In this document: positions 1 to 9,845 of the stretch, in pieces
How positions within the stretch are numbered: position 1 is the first letter of the stretch
How the letters are laid out: every line of letters begins with the position of its first letter
Assembly (NCBI RefSeq): GCF_035599575.1
Contig: NZ_CP141179.1
Location: 1,798,001-1,862,000, forward strand
Length of the DNA stretch: 64,000 nt
Reading direction: 5' to 3'
DNA from: Roseovarius sp. Pro17
Lineage (GTDB): Bacteria; Pseudomonadota; Alphaproteobacteria; Rhodobacterales; Rhodobacteraceae
Program-made: the position numbers and the translations under genes
The notes under the pieces: model-generated
What the model saw: the letters and a program-made list of their open reading frames with translations, nothing else
What the model was told of the DNA's origin: nothing
Database searches by the model: none

Positions 1-452
1 TCGACATCACATCAGTGGTTATGAAGCCCTATTTCGTGCCCGAAACCACCACGCTTGATGACCAGATGCGCCAGTTCCTGCGGATGCGCACGCATTTCGC
101 GCTGGTGGTAGACGAATACGGCTCGCTTCAGGGTCTCATCACGCTCGAAGATATCCTGGAGGAGATCGTCGGCGAGATCACGGATGAATTCGACACCGAT
201 TCCGAGCACCCCATCAAGCGCAGCGACGACAACCAGTACCTCGTCGACGGCGCCATGACGATCCGCGACCTGAATCGCGCGACCGACTGGTCGCTGCCCG
301 ATGACGCCGCCAACACCATCGCCGGACTGGTCATCCACGAGGCGCAGATGATCCCCAAGGTCAATCAGGTGTTCAACTTCCACGGCTTCAGGTTCGAGGT
401 GCTGGCGCGCAAGGCAAATAGGATCACGCGGCTGAAAATTGGGAAGCTGTGA
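1..452 (+). CDS. CorC/HlyC-family CBS-domain protein, C-terminal part
   Basis: The reading frame is open to the left edge, so the start lies outside the window. The visible roughly 150 residues show the end of a CBS pair (HFALVVDEYGSLQGLITLEDILEEIVGEI) followed by the small CorC_HlyC transporter-associated domain, ending in a basic tail. In this family (hemolysin C / CorC / TlyC) the N-terminal part may carry a DUF21 membrane domain; this cannot be seen here. The role is usually assigned to Mg2+/Co2+ efflux or membrane-associated regulation. The gene converges on the phosphate permease, 13 nt away. Confidence 0.9.
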   Translation, partial: DITSVVMKPYFVPETTTLDDQMRQFLRMRTHFALVVDEYGSLQGLITLEDILEEIVGEITDEFDTDSEHPIKRSDDNQYLVDGAMTIRDLNRATDWSLPDDAANTIAGLVIHEAQMIPKVNQVFNFHGFRFEVLARKANRITRLKIGKL

Positions 453-465
453 GGCTGGGCGCGCG

Positions 466-1950
466 CTAACCCACGACCGCGTTTATCAGCACAAAGATCG
501 CGCCCGACAAAGTGGCCGCTGCAGGCACGGTGATGATCCAAGCCGCAATGATGGTCATGAAATGCGAGCGCCGCACCAACTTGCGGTGCCGCCGCTCCTG
601 AGGGGCAAAGGTGGTCCTGTCCGGCATATCCAGCTGCGCCTTGCGAATGCGCCGCTTGGTATCCCATTCGCGGAAGAATCCGACGCCGAAAACTCCGCCA
701 ACAGCAATGTGGGTCGAACTGACGGGCAAGCCCAGCCAGCTGGCCACGATGACAGTGATCGCTGCCGATAGCGCGACACAATAGGCCCGCATCGGGTTCA
801 GCTTGGTAATTTGGCCGCCGACCATGCGGATCAGCTTGGGCCCAAAAAGGAACAGGCCAAAGGAAATACCAAACGCACCGATTACCATCACCCAGAACGG
901 CAGGCTGACCGCGTCCGTGAAGCTGCCCGATTGCGATGCCTGCACAATAGCGGCGAGCGGCCCCACCGCATTGGCCACATCATTGGCACCATGTGCAAAG
1001 CTGAGCAGGGCCGCAGATATGACCAGTGGAATACCGAACAGCACCTTGAGCGATTTGTTCCGATTCTCCAGCCCGCGCGACTGGCGGCGGATCAGCGGGA
1101 TCATCGCCAGCCAGACCGCGATACCCAGCGCCGCGCCGATGGCCAGCGCGAGCGGCAGGTCGACGTCTATGAGGTGTTTCAGCCCCTTCAGCGCCAGATA
1201 GGCCGCAAAGGCACCGGCCATGATTCCGACCAGGATAGGCACCCAGATGCGCGCTGCTGCGATCTTGTCCTCTCGGTAGATGATGCGCGATTTGATCAGC
1301 CATAGGAAACCCGCCGCGACCGCGCCGCCCAGTATTGGCGAGATGACCCAGCTGGCTGCAATCGCGCCCATGGTCGGCCAGTTGACCGCGGCAAATCCGG
1401 CGGCGGCGATGCCCGCCCCCATAACGCCGCCCACGACCGAATGTGTGGTCGATACGGGCGCGCCGATCCATGTGGCTAGGTTGACCCACAGCGCCGCCGA
1501 CAGCAGAGCCGCCATCATCGCCCAGATAAAGACCGACGCGGTCCCCATGCTTTCGGGCGCGATGATGCCCTTGGCGATGGTCGACACCACATCGCCGCCG
1601 GCGAGAAGTGCGCCCGCACTCTCGAAGATGGCTGCAATCGCGATGGCGCCGCCCATGGTCAGCGCATTTGCACCAACGGCTGGCCCCATGTTGTTGGCCA
1701 CATCGTTGGCGCCGATATTCAACGCCATGTACGCCCCCAGGCAGGTCGCAATGACAACGATCATCGCATTGCTGCTATGCCCGAAAAACAGCATCGCAGC
1801 GATACCTGCCAGTAAAACGAACACCAGCCCGATGCCCGGCCCGACCATTGGACGTGCCACATAAGCCGTCGCCAGTTCGAGTTTGGAGTAGCGCGCCAGA
1901 TCGCGGTCCAGCGTATCAAGGTGGCGCGGATCGCCCTGCCCGTCGGTCAT
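466..1950 (-). CDS. PiT-family inorganic phosphate permease
   Basis: A 494-residue integral membrane protein of the PHO4/PiT family, which imports phosphate (or metal phosphate) with a cation. Both halves carry the family signature: GANDVANNMGPAVGANA in the first and HGANDVANAVGPLA in the second, about 220 residues apart, with SSTHIAVGG and STTHSVVGG as matching motifs. At least ten hydrophobic segments are visible. An ATG at 1959 sits directly on a GGGGG tract; the ATG at 1950 has that tract at normal ribosome-binding distance, so I prefer 1950. No phoU-like gene is adjacent. Confidence 0.93.
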   Translation of the reverse strand: MTDGQGDPRHLDTLDRDLARYSKLELATAYVARPMVGPGIGLVFVLLAGIAAMLFFGHSSNAMIVVIATCLGAYMALNIGANDVANNMGPAVGANALTMGGAIAIAAIFESAGALLAGGDVVSTIAKGIIAPESMGTASVFIWAMMAALLSAALWVNLATWIGAPVSTTHSVVGGVMGAGIAAAGFAAVNWPTMGAIAASWVISPILGGAVAAGFLWLIKSRIIYREDKIAAARIWVPILVGIMAGAFAAYLALKGLKHLIDVDLPLALAIGAALGIAVWLAMIPLIRRQSRGLENRNKSLKVLFGIPLVISAALLSFAHGANDVANAVGPLAAIVQASQSGSFTDAVSLPFWVMVIGAFGISFGLFLFGPKLIRMVGGQITKLNPMRAYCVALSAAITVIVASWLGLPVSSTHIAVGGVFGVGFFREWDTKRRIRKAQLDMPDRTTFAPQERRHRKLVRRSHFMTIIAAWIITVPAAATLSGAIFVLINAVVG

Positions 1951-2066
1951 GTTAATCATCCCCCTAGTTGGGTGGGACGACTAGCGCCGCAAGGGCTACC
2001 AAGGCAACCACCCAATTCAGAGTTTGGGTGAAAACTTGCACTATTTCTGCCGCGCGCGATCCGGTT

Positions 2067-4487
2067 TTACCCCCGCAGCTTTGCCCCGGTCGCATCAAAT
2101 GGCGGCTCCGCCAATATCATCGCCTTGTGCGGCCTCCCCAGCACCATGACCTCAACCTGATCGCCCGCCTTCGCGCCCTTCACATAGCCCAGCGCAAGGC
2201 TCATCCCGACCGAATAGCCATAGGCGCCGGACGTCACGCGCCCGATACCGGCGCCGTCCTTGAAAATCGGCTCGCCACCGGTCGCGTCGGCGTTTGAGGC
2301 GGTGGTATCGGCCTCATTGAGGTGCAGTAGGACCAGCGTTTCGCGAGCGTCCTTTTCCATGACCTTAGCCACTGCATCCTTGTGCAGAAAATCCTTATCC
2401 ATCTTGACCAGACCGGCCAGCCCCACCTCTTGGGGCCAGTATTCGGGGCTGTATTCGCGGCTCCAACTGCCATAGCCCTTCTCGATGCGCAGGCTCATCA
2501 ACGCGCGGCTGCCGACGGGGCCTGCGCCCAATTCGCGCCCTGCCTCCAGCAACGCAGTGTATAGCTGCACCTGATCGGCGGCGGCGCAATGCAATTCCCA
2601 CCCCAGATCGCCGGTAAAACTGACGCGCAGGGCGAGGCATTGCACCCCTGCCAATTCGATTTGTTGGGATCGCATGAACGGAAAATCGACTGTCGCCAGC
2701 GAGGCATTTGTCAGCCGCTGAAGCATTTCGCGCGATTTTGGGCCAGCCACGTTAAAGCCACAGGTCGCCTCGGTAAGGCTCTCGAACACCGTCCCATCTG
2801 GCAGCGGCACCATCTGAAAGAACCGCGCATGATACCGCTCGGCCATGCCCGATCCTATGATCCAGAACTCGTCCTCGCCGGTGCGTGTTACGGTAAAATC
2901 GCCCGCAATGCCGCCCCGCACCGAGATCAGCGGCGTCAGACACGAGCGGCCCACGGTTTTCGGCATCCGATTGGCAAAGACAGCGTTCAGCCAATCCTCG
3001 GCCCCAGCCCCGGCGCAGCGGTATTTGGCAAAGTTCGAAATGTCGATAATTCCCGCAGCCTCGCGCAGCATCCGCGCCTCGGCGCCCACCGGCGCCCACC
3101 AATTCTGGCGGGCAAAGCCGTTGGTGTCGACCACCCCGGGCTGATCTGCGAACCACAATGGATGCTCCCACCCGTAGTTAAGGCCAAAGACGGCGCCCAT
3201 GTCCTTTTGCATCTGATATGCGGGCCGCACACGACAGGGGCGGCCTGCCGCGCGCTCTTCATTGGGGAAATGGATGGCAAAGCGGTTGGCGTATTGGTCA
3301 CCCACCTTCGCCTTGGTGAATGCCTTGTCGGCCCAATCGCCGAACCGCGCCATGTCCCACGCGAACATATCATAGCGCATCTCACCCTCGACGATCCAGT
3401 CCGCGACCATCAGGCCCATTCCGGCGGACTGGCTGAAACCGGGGATGATGCCGTTGCAGCAGAAATACCCCTGTTTCTCGGGCACGGGGCCAAGGATCAC
3501 ATTGGCATCGGGCGTCCAGATCATCGGGCCGTTGATGACCCGCTTGATACCGGCCGCGCCCGCCACTGGCACGCGCTCTATCGCGCGCATCATGTTATCC
3601 TCGATCCGGTCCAGATCGTCGGCGAACAGTTCATGCGCGAAATCCAGCGGCGTGCCATTCTCGGCCCAGAATCGCATGTCTTTCTCGTAGGCACCGATCA
3701 GCAGGCCCTTGCCCTCCTGGCGCAGATAGTATTCGCCGTCGCGGTCAGCAACGGAGGGCAAACGGCGATCCAGTACAGCGATCTCGGCAATCGTTTCGGT
3801 CACAAAATACTGGTGCTCGGTCGGTTGCAGCGGCAATTCTACCCCCGCCAGTGCCGCCACCTCGCGGCCCCATAGGCCCGCGGCATTGATGACCCAAGGC
3901 GTCGCTATATTGCCCTTGGGCGTCTCGACGATCCACGTGCCGTCGGGTTGATGAACGGTCGCCATAACCGGAGTAAAGCGATGAATCTCCGCACCGGCCG
4001 CCCGCGCACCGGCCGCGTAGGCCGCCGTGACGCCAGAGGGGTCCACATTGCCGCCATCGGGCTCCCACATGATGCAGCGGATGCCATCGAAATCGACCAG
4101 CGGGTGAAGGCGCTCGGCCTCCGTCCTGTCCACCTCATGAAAGTTCATGCCATATAGCTTGGCCTTGGCCGCCTGCAGGCGCAGTTGGTGTTCGCGCGCC
4201 TCTGTCTGGGCCAGATAGAGGCTACCGGGTTGAAACACTCCGCAGCTCTGGCCCGTCTCGGCCTCGAGCCGGTTATAGAGCGTCATGGTGTAGTGCTGAA
4301 GGCGGCTGATATTGGCGCTATCATGCAATCCATGGATGTTGGCCGCCGCGTGCCAAGTCGACCCTGACGTCAGTTCATCGCGCTCTAGCAGGACGACATC
4401 GCTCCAGCCCAGTTTCGTCAGATGATATAGGATCGAGCATCCAATGACGCCCCCGCCGATCACGACAGCCTGTGCGTGGGTTTTCAT
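2067..4487 (-). CDS. FAD-dependent oxidoreductase with GcvT domains (sarcosine/dimethylglycine dehydrogenase-like)
   Basis: An 806-residue two-part protein. The N-terminal half is a DAO-type FAD enzyme: dinucleotide motif GGGVIGCS near residue 11 and SGSTWHAAA near residue 44, whose His is the covalent FAD site in dimethylglycine and sarcosine dehydrogenases. The C-terminal half (from about residue 430) is a GcvT-type folate-binding region with the GDLGWELH motif. Such enzymes oxidatively demethylate N-methyl amino acids, passing the one-carbon unit to tetrahydrofolate. AAGGAG precedes the start. A paralogue at 6069-8477 lies on the other side of the DUF2254 gene. The exact substrate cannot be read from sequence. 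Confidence 0.88.
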   Translation of the reverse strand: MKTHAQAVVIGGGVIGCSILYHLTKLGWSDVVLLERDELTSGSTWHAAANIHGLHDSANISRLQHYTMTLYNRLEAETGQSCGVFQPGSLYLAQTEAREHQLRLQAAKAKLYGMNFHEVDRTEAERLHPLVDFDGIRCIMWEPDGGNVDPSGVTAAYAAGARAAGAEIHRFTPVMATVHQPDGTWIVETPKGNIATPWVINAAGLWGREVAALAGVELPLQPTEHQYFVTETIAEIAVLDRRLPSVADRDGEYYLRQEGKGLLIGAYEKDMRFWAENGTPLDFAHELFADDLDRIEDNMMRAIERVPVAGAAGIKRVINGPMIWTPDANVILGPVPEKQGYFCCNGIIPGFSQSAGMGLMVADWIVEGEMRYDMFAWDMARFGDWADKAFTKAKVGDQYANRFAIHFPNEERAAGRPCRVRPAYQMQKDMGAVFGLNYGWEHPLWFADQPGVVDTNGFARQNWWAPVGAEARMLREAAGIIDISNFAKYRCAGAGAEDWLNAVFANRMPKTVGRSCLTPLISVRGGIAGDFTVTRTGEDEFWIIGSGMAERYHARFFQMVPLPDGTVFESLTEATCGFNVAGPKSREMLQRLTNASLATVDFPFMRSQQIELAGVQCLALRVSFTGDLGWELHCAAADQVQLYTALLEAGRELGAGPVGSRALMSLRIEKGYGSWSREYSPEYWPQEVGLAGLVKMDKDFLHKDAVAKVMEKDARETLVLLHLNEADTTASNADATGGEPIFKDGAGIGRVTSGAYGYSVGMSLALGYVKGAKAGDQVEVMVLGRPHKAMILAEPPFDATGAKLRG

Positions 4488-4535
4488 CTATGCGCTCCTT
4501 TGCCCGCTCTGCGTCCAGTTTGGCGGTGGATCGGG

Positions 4536-4588
4536 GCACGCACTTGCCTTACTGCGACAAGACGCGTCGCAGTAAGGCAAGTGCGTGC
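4536..4588 (-). terminator. Long perfect hairpin between DUF2254 gene and FAD oxidoreductase gene
   Basis: A 23-bp arm (4536-4558, beginning GCACGCACTTGC) is exactly complementary to 4566-4588, with a 7-nt loop. It lies 22 nt past the stop of the minus-strand DUF2254 gene and about 50 nt before the next start. It is followed by CC-rich rather than T-rich sequence on the minus strand, so it may be a rho-independent-like terminator, an mRNA-stabilising stem or a small palindromic element. Confidence 0.6.
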
Positions 4589-4609
4589 TTTCCCCAGAAC
4601 ATTTGCGGC

Positions 4610-5932
4610 TCAGGTTTGCGTCACGCGCACGCGCAAGCGCTCGTCGACGCTGGCCAGCAGGCGCTCGCGGTCGGGGGCAAAATCCATAGCCTCGACCGCA
4701 CGGCGCAGCGCCATTTCAGCATAGTCAAAGGCGGCGTCGCGCAACCCTTTGTCGGGATGGCGCATCAGACCCGCCAGCGTCGCCTGTAGCCGGAATTGCA
4801 CCTCGTACAACTGCGCTCCGTCGCGGGTCAGCGAGCCGAAACCGTCATCCAGCAGATCGGCGGGCTTTAGCGGCGGCACCCAGAGCCGGTCCAGTTCGGG
4901 GCCGCCCTCACGCGACTCGCTATTCTCATCGGCCTCGTTGGAATAGCTGGACAGGATGCGCCCGACGCGCGTGATGATGTCGATGGCTGTGCCGGGATCG
5001 TTGATGCCGGGCGACAGAGCCTTTGATGCGATCTCGCCCATCACGACAAGGCCAAAGCGCGGGTCCTGATCGTAGTCGCGCAGATCAATGACGTTTACAT
5101 GGTCGCGCACCAGCGACAGGAATTCCTCGCGATCGTCCTCGGTCACGTCGCCTTCGACCCATAAAAGCGGCTCGTTGAGGAAAATATAATACCCGATAGG
5201 CTGCGGCAGATAGAGGCGCACGTCGTATCGCTCGGCCACGGCGTTCAGCCCTTCGGGATAAATATGCTGGATGTAGCCGCTTTGATCGGACTCGATTGAC
5301 CAGGCGGCGTTCGGCACAGCGCCATGCAACGGATTGGCCCCGAGGCAGGGCGTCTTCAACCGCTCCTGAAAACGCTCCTTTGTAATGTCCTCAACCTGCC
5401 GCGTGGTGTGCAGGAGGCTGCCAAACGTCTGCAAATGCAGCACCCAGCGCACCAGCGACCAGACCACATAGGCCAGCACCAGAACCGTTAGCCAAAAGAT
5501 GATCAGCGCGTGTTCGTCGCGGAAAACGCTCGTCTCGCGCAGAATGATCGCAATCAACGCATAGACCCACGCGCCAATAAAGGCCGCCAGAGTCTTTTGG
5601 GTCGTGGAATCCTGCATGATCAGCTGATGGACCCGCGGCGTCCATTGCGAGGCCGAACTGCGATAGACCGATACCATCACCGTCATGGAAAAGATCGTGA
5701 CCGATAGCATGGCGCTGGAAATGATATTCAGCAGGCGATCCGCCGACGCGCCGGTCATCCGCGAGGCCATGCTATCAGGCACGAAAGTCTCGATAATCTG
5801 GGTAATGCCCAGTGCTATCAGGGACAAAATGCCCATAAACATGACCCGCACCCACAGTTTGCGGGAATATTTGCGCGCCTTGCGCCATAGGGTCGCGGGG
5901 ATGAGCAGGATGTCGTTCATATGCCATCGCAT
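4610..5932 (-). CDS. DUF2254 membrane protein
   Basis: About 440 residues. Four hydrophobic segments lie in the first about 160 residues (two before and two after the SVYRSSASQWTPRVH stretch typical of DUF2254), followed by a soluble region of about 270 residues containing the conserved GEIASKALSPGINDPGTAIDI segment. The function of the family is not established. Several in-frame starts exist; I take the ATG at 5932 (MRWHMNDI), preceded by a weak GGAAA; 5920 is the alternative. The longer frame reaching 6040 would run into the promoter region of the divergent FAD gene. Confidence 0.8.
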   Translation of the reverse strand: MRWHMNDILLIPATLWRKARKYSRKLWVRVMFMGILSLIALGITQIIETFVPDSMASRMTGASADRLLNIISSAMLSVTIFSMTVMVSVYRSSASQWTPRVHQLIMQDSTTQKTLAAFIGAWVYALIAIILRETSVFRDEHALIIFWLTVLVLAYVVWSLVRWVLHLQTFGSLLHTTRQVEDITKERFQERLKTPCLGANPLHGAVPNAAWSIESDQSGYIQHIYPEGLNAVAERYDVRLYLPQPIGYYIFLNEPLLWVEGDVTEDDREEFLSLVRDHVNVIDLRDYDQDPRFGLVVMGEIASKALSPGINDPGTAIDIITRVGRILSSYSNEADENSESREGGPELDRLWVPPLKPADLLDDGFGSLTRDGAQLYEVQFRLQATLAGLMRHPDKGLRDAAFDYAEMALRRAVEAMDFAPDRERLLASVDERLRVRVTQT

Positions 5933-6068
5933 ATAGGACGTTTCCATCAGGTTCCAGTGAAACGCGGCGACATCCTTGCGGTCCGTTCGCGACACATCCC
6001 GTCGCAGCCGCACATGCGCGCCACCCCCGACCGGTAGCATTCTGAACGCAAATCGGGAGGGACGTCAC

Positions 6069-8477
6069 ATGAAGACCACAACTCAGGCCATCGTAATCGG
6101 CGGCGGCGTCGTCGGATGCAGCGTACTGTATCACCTGACAAAGCTGGGTTGGTCCGACGTCATGCTACTGGAACGCTCCGAGCTGACGTCAGGCAGCACA
6201 TGGCACGCGGCCGGTGGGTTTCACACCCTGAACGGCGACACCAATATGGCCGCCCTTCAGGGCTACACCATCCGCCTTTACAAGGAGTTGGAAGAGATCA
6301 CCGGGATGTCCTGCGGCCTGCACCATGTCGGCGGCGTGACGCTGGCGGACAATGCTGATCGCTTTGACATGCTGCTGGCCGAGCGGGCCAAGCATCGCTA
6401 CATGGGCCTCGATACCCGTATCGTCACGCCCGAGGAAATCGCCCAGATCGCGCCGGTGACGAACACCGACGGCATCATAGGCGGGCTCTACGATCCACTT
6501 GACGGCCACCTCGACCCCTCCGGCACGACCCACGCCTATGCCAAGGCCGCGCGCATGGGCGGCGCGGTGATCGAAACGCAGTGCATGGTGCGCGAGACAC
6601 GGCAGCGCGCCGATGGCACGTGGGACGTCGTCACCGACAAGGGCACCATCCACGCTGAGAATGTCGTCAACGCAGGCGGCCTCTGGGCGCGCGAGGTGGG
6701 TGCGATGGCAGGTGTCTATCTGCCGCTGCACCCGATGGAGCATCAGTATATCGTGACGGACGATGTGCCCGAGATCGTCGCGCGCGACACCGAGCATCCG
6801 CACGTCATGGACCCCGCCGGGGAATCATATCTGAGGCAGGAGGGCCGCGGCCTTTGCATCGGATTCTACGAGCAGCCCTGTCAGCCATGGGCCGTGGACG
6901 GCACCCCTTGGGATTTCGGGCACGAGCTGTTGCCTGATAATCTGGACAAGATCGAGGCGAGTATAGAATTCGCATATCGTCGGTTTCCGGCACTGGAACG
7001 CGCGGGCGTCAAATCGGTCATTCACGGTCCCTTCACCTTTGCGCCCGATGGCAACCCGCTGGTCGGCCCGGTGCCGGGGATGCGCGGCTACTGGTCGGCT
7101 TGCGGCGTCATGGCCGGGTTCAGTCAGGGCGGCGGCGTCGGGCTGATGCTGGCGCAGTGGATGGTTCATGGCGAATGCGAACGCGACGTCGGTGCGATGG
7201 ACGTGGCGCGCTTTGGCGACTGGATCACGCCGGGCTATACAAGGCCCAAGGTGGTCGAGAATTACCAGACGCGGTTCTCGGTAAGCTACCCGAACGAGGA
7301 ACTGCCCGCCGCCCGGCCCTTCCTGACGACGCCGATGTATGACATTTTCAGCGAGATGGGCGCCGTTTGGGGCCAGCAATATGGGCTAGAGGTAGCCAAC
7401 TACTTCGCGACTGACGACGAGCCGCGCTATGAGACGCCCAGCTTTCGCCGCTCGAACGCACATAATGCGACTGCGCGCGAGGTCCGTGCCGTCCGCGAAG
7501 CAGTCGGCATCAATGAGGTGCAGAATTTCGGTAAGTATTTGGTGACGGGGCCTAATGCTCGTGATTGGCTGGACGTCATCATGGCGGGGCGCGTGCCACA
7601 GCCGGGGCGGCTATCGCTAACGCCTATGTTGTCGCCCGCCGGGCGGCTGATGGGTGATTTCACCATTTCCTGCCTGTCCGATAACGCGTTCCAGTTGACC
7701 GCCTCCTACGGCGCGCAGGCTATGCATATGCGCTGGTTCCAGCAGCATGAGGCGCCAGACGTGCATGTCGAGAACATCAGCGACCGCCTGACCGGGTTTC
7801 AGATAGCAGGCCCCAAGGCGCGTGAGGTGTTGATCGCATGCGCGCAGGGTCCGGTGGATGACATGCGCTTCCTAGATTTGCGCCGCGCGATTGTGGGCAT
7901 GACCGATTGCCTCATTCAGCGGGTTAGCTACACTGGCGATCTGGGATATGAAATCTACTGCGATCCTATGGCGCAGCGCGCGCTGTGGGATACGCTCTGG
8001 CAGGCGGGGCAACCGTACGGAATGCGCCCGTTTGGCATGCGCGCGATGATGTCGCTGCGCCTTGATAAGTTCTTTGGCTCGTGGGGCGCGGAATTCTCGC
8101 CCGATTACACACCGGGCGAGACAGGCATGGACCGGTTCATCCAGTGGAGCAAACCCGCCGATTTCATCGGCCGCGCCGCCGCCGAGGCGGAGCGCAGCGC
8201 AGGTGCCGCGCGCCAATTGGTCGCGTTTCATGTCGACGCCGACGATGCCGACGCGCATTGGTACGAGCCGATCTGGCTGGACGGCGAGGTCAAGGGATTC
8301 GTCACCTCCGGCGGCTACTCGCACCATGTTGGGCAGTCCATCGCGCTGGGATTGATCCCGCGCGCCATGGCGAGTGGCGGACAACAAGCGCAGATCGAAA
8401 TACTGGGGCAGATGCGGAATGCCACCCTGATCACCGCGCCCCTCTTTGACGCGGATGGCGCGCGCATGCGGGGGTAA
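6069..8477 (+). CDS. FAD-dependent oxidoreductase with GcvT domains, paralogue
   Basis: An 802-residue protein with the same architecture as the product of 2067-4487: GGGVVGCS dinucleotide motif near residue 11, SGSTWHAAGG around residue 44 (covalent FAD His), and a C-terminal GcvT region with YTGDLGYEIYC. The start at 6069 follows GGGAGG at good spacing and matches the paralogue's N-terminus (MKTTTQAIVIGGG against MKTHAQAVVIGGG); a longer frame from 5976 has no such support. Probably a second dehydrogenase for an N-methylated amino acid; the difference right after the flavin motif (GGFHTLNGD against ANIHGLHDS) suggests altered substrate use. Confidence 0.88.
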   Translation: MKTTTQAIVIGGGVVGCSVLYHLTKLGWSDVMLLERSELTSGSTWHAAGGFHTLNGDTNMAALQGYTIRLYKELEEITGMSCGLHHVGGVTLADNADRFDMLLAERAKHRYMGLDTRIVTPEEIAQIAPVTNTDGIIGGLYDPLDGHLDPSGTTHAYAKAARMGGAVIETQCMVRETRQRADGTWDVVTDKGTIHAENVVNAGGLWAREVGAMAGVYLPLHPMEHQYIVTDDVPEIVARDTEHPHVMDPAGESYLRQEGRGLCIGFYEQPCQPWAVDGTPWDFGHELLPDNLDKIEASIEFAYRRFPALERAGVKSVIHGPFTFAPDGNPLVGPVPGMRGYWSACGVMAGFSQGGGVGLMLAQWMVHGECERDVGAMDVARFGDWITPGYTRPKVVENYQTRFSVSYPNEELPAARPFLTTPMYDIFSEMGAVWGQQYGLEVANYFATDDEPRYETPSFRRSNAHNATAREVRAVREAVGINEVQNFGKYLVTGPNARDWLDVIMAGRVPQPGRLSLTPMLSPAGRLMGDFTISCLSDNAFQLTASYGAQAMHMRWFQQHEAPDVHVENISDRLTGFQIAGPKAREVLIACAQGPVDDMRFLDLRRAIVGMTDCLIQRVSYTGDLGYEIYCDPMAQRALWDTLWQAGQPYGMRPFGMRAMMSLRLDKFFGSWGAEFSPDYTPGETGMDRFIQWSKPADFIGRAAAEAERSAGAARQLVAFHVDADDADAHWYEPIWLDGEVKGFVTSGGYSHHVGQSIALGLIPRAMASGGQQAQIEILGQMRNATLITAPLFDADGARMRG

Positions 8478-8480
8478 TAT

Positions 8481-9845
8481 TCAGCGCGGCGTGATCCTTA
8501 GCCAGATGCCGTCCTTGCCACGCACAGTCAGATGCGCGACCGGCATCGCTGGGCGCTCTGGCACCACCTCAAAGCGATAAGCGCGCACCAGCATCGCCAG
8601 CAGCAGCACGCCCTCAATCATCGCAAATCCCGCACCGGGGCAGACGCGCTGCCCGGCGGAAAAGGGTATGAACGCCTCACGCAGACATTTGCGCCCCGCC
8701 TCTGTCCCGTAGCGCGCCGGATCAAACGCGTCTGGCGCGCCCCATATCCGTTCGTGCCGGTGCAGGTGCCACGGGCTAAGCACGATCTGCGCGCCGGGGG
8801 ATATTTTACGATCTCGAAAAACCTCAGGGCAACGCGCCTGCCGCACCATCATCGGTACCGGCGGATAAAGGCGCAGGGTTTCGCGGAAAACATCGCGCGT
8901 CTGGGCCAGCTTGGACATGTGCGAGAATTCGGGAGGGCCAGCGCCAAACGCCGCCTCGGCCTCCGCTGCCACGCGGTCTTGCCACTCGGGATAGAGGGCC
9001 AGCAGATAAAGCGCCCATCCCAGCGCCGACGCACTGGTTTCATGCCCCGCAAGAAAGAAGATCGCGACCTGATCAACCATCTCTTCGGTATCAAAGCGCT
9101 GGCCGGTCTCTGGGTCGGCAGTCGTCATAATCTTGGTCGCCAAATCGTCCGGGGCATCCCCAGCCTCGATCTGCGTCATGCGCCCACTCGTCAGTTCACG
9201 GATGAGGCTGCGAATGACCTCGGCGGTGCGCCGCGTGCTGCGGCTGTGAAACCGGGGCATCCATGCGGGCAACGGGATCAGCGCCGCTAGGTTTACCACC
9301 GGCTGCGTGCGCTGGTGATCGCGAAACTCGTTGAACACACGCGCCGCCACCTTGTTTTCGATCGGAATCGAGAAAAGCGTGCGGAAAATCACGTCCGCGG
9401 CTACATGGCTCGCCTCGCCCTCGATATCGCGGGGTGTGCCATCGGCCAGTGGCGCAAGGCGGCGCACCGCGCTCTGCCCCGCCTCCAGCATCGCCGGAAA
9501 GACGTCGCGCAAACGCCCGCCCTCAAAGGCCGGGTCGATGATGCGCCGCTGGCGCTTCCACACCTCGCCATTGGTGACGAACACGGAATTTCCCAAGAGT
9601 GGCGTCAGCCCCTCGCGCACGCGGTCAGATTTGGGAAAATCGTCGGGCCGCCCCTTTAGCACGAGGTCCACAAGGTCCGGCTGATTGCATAGGTACGAGC
9701 GAAAGAACGGCGTGCGAAACTCGGCCATCCACGCGCGATAGAGGCGCGCGGGCTGGGCCGACAGGATATCGGCGCGGAACAGTTGCAGATAGCGCCACAG
9801 CGACACGCGACCGGGTCGCGACGGTGGTTTCGGCGGCAGAGTCAT
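8481..9845 (-). CDS. Cytochrome P450
   Basis: A 454-residue haem monooxygenase. Seen: I-helix oxygen-binding motif AGHETSA, K-helix ExxR (ETLR), and the cysteine haem-ligand loop FSAGQRVCPGAGFA near residue 395. No N-terminal membrane anchor, so a soluble bacterial P450 needing separate redox partners, none of which is adjacent. The next gene in the transcript's upstream direction overlaps its start by 4 nt (ATGA), so the P450 and the alpha/beta hydrolase are co-translated. The substrate is unknown; the pairing with a lipase-like protein hints at a lipid or ester. Confidence 0.93.
   Translation of the reverse strand: MTLPPKPPSRPGRVSLWRYLQLFRADILSAQPARLYRAWMAEFRTPFFRSYLCNQPDLVDLVLKGRPDDFPKSDRVREGLTPLLGNSVFVTNGEVWKRQRRIIDPAFEGGRLRDVFPAMLEAGQSAVRRLAPLADGTPRDIEGEASHVAADVIFRTLFSIPIENKVAARVFNEFRDHQRTQPVVNLAALIPLPAWMPRFHSRSTRRTAEVIRSLIRELTSGRMTQIEAGDAPDDLATKIMTTADPETGQRFDTEEMVDQVAIFFLAGHETSASALGWALYLLALYPEWQDRVAAEAEAAFGAGPPEFSHMSKLAQTRDVFRETLRLYPPVPMMVRQARCPEVFRDRKISPGAQIVLSPWHLHRHERIWGAPDAFDPARYGTEAGRKCLREAFIPFSAGQRVCPGAGFAMIEGVLLLAMLVRAYRFEVVPERPAMPVAHLTVRGKDGIWLRITPR

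Noticed and set aside
2589..3875. 428-codon open frame on the plus strand
   Set aside because: It lies wholly opposite the FAD/GcvT gene 2067-4487, which has a clear family and ribosome-binding site; the frame is an antisense artefact of high G+C.
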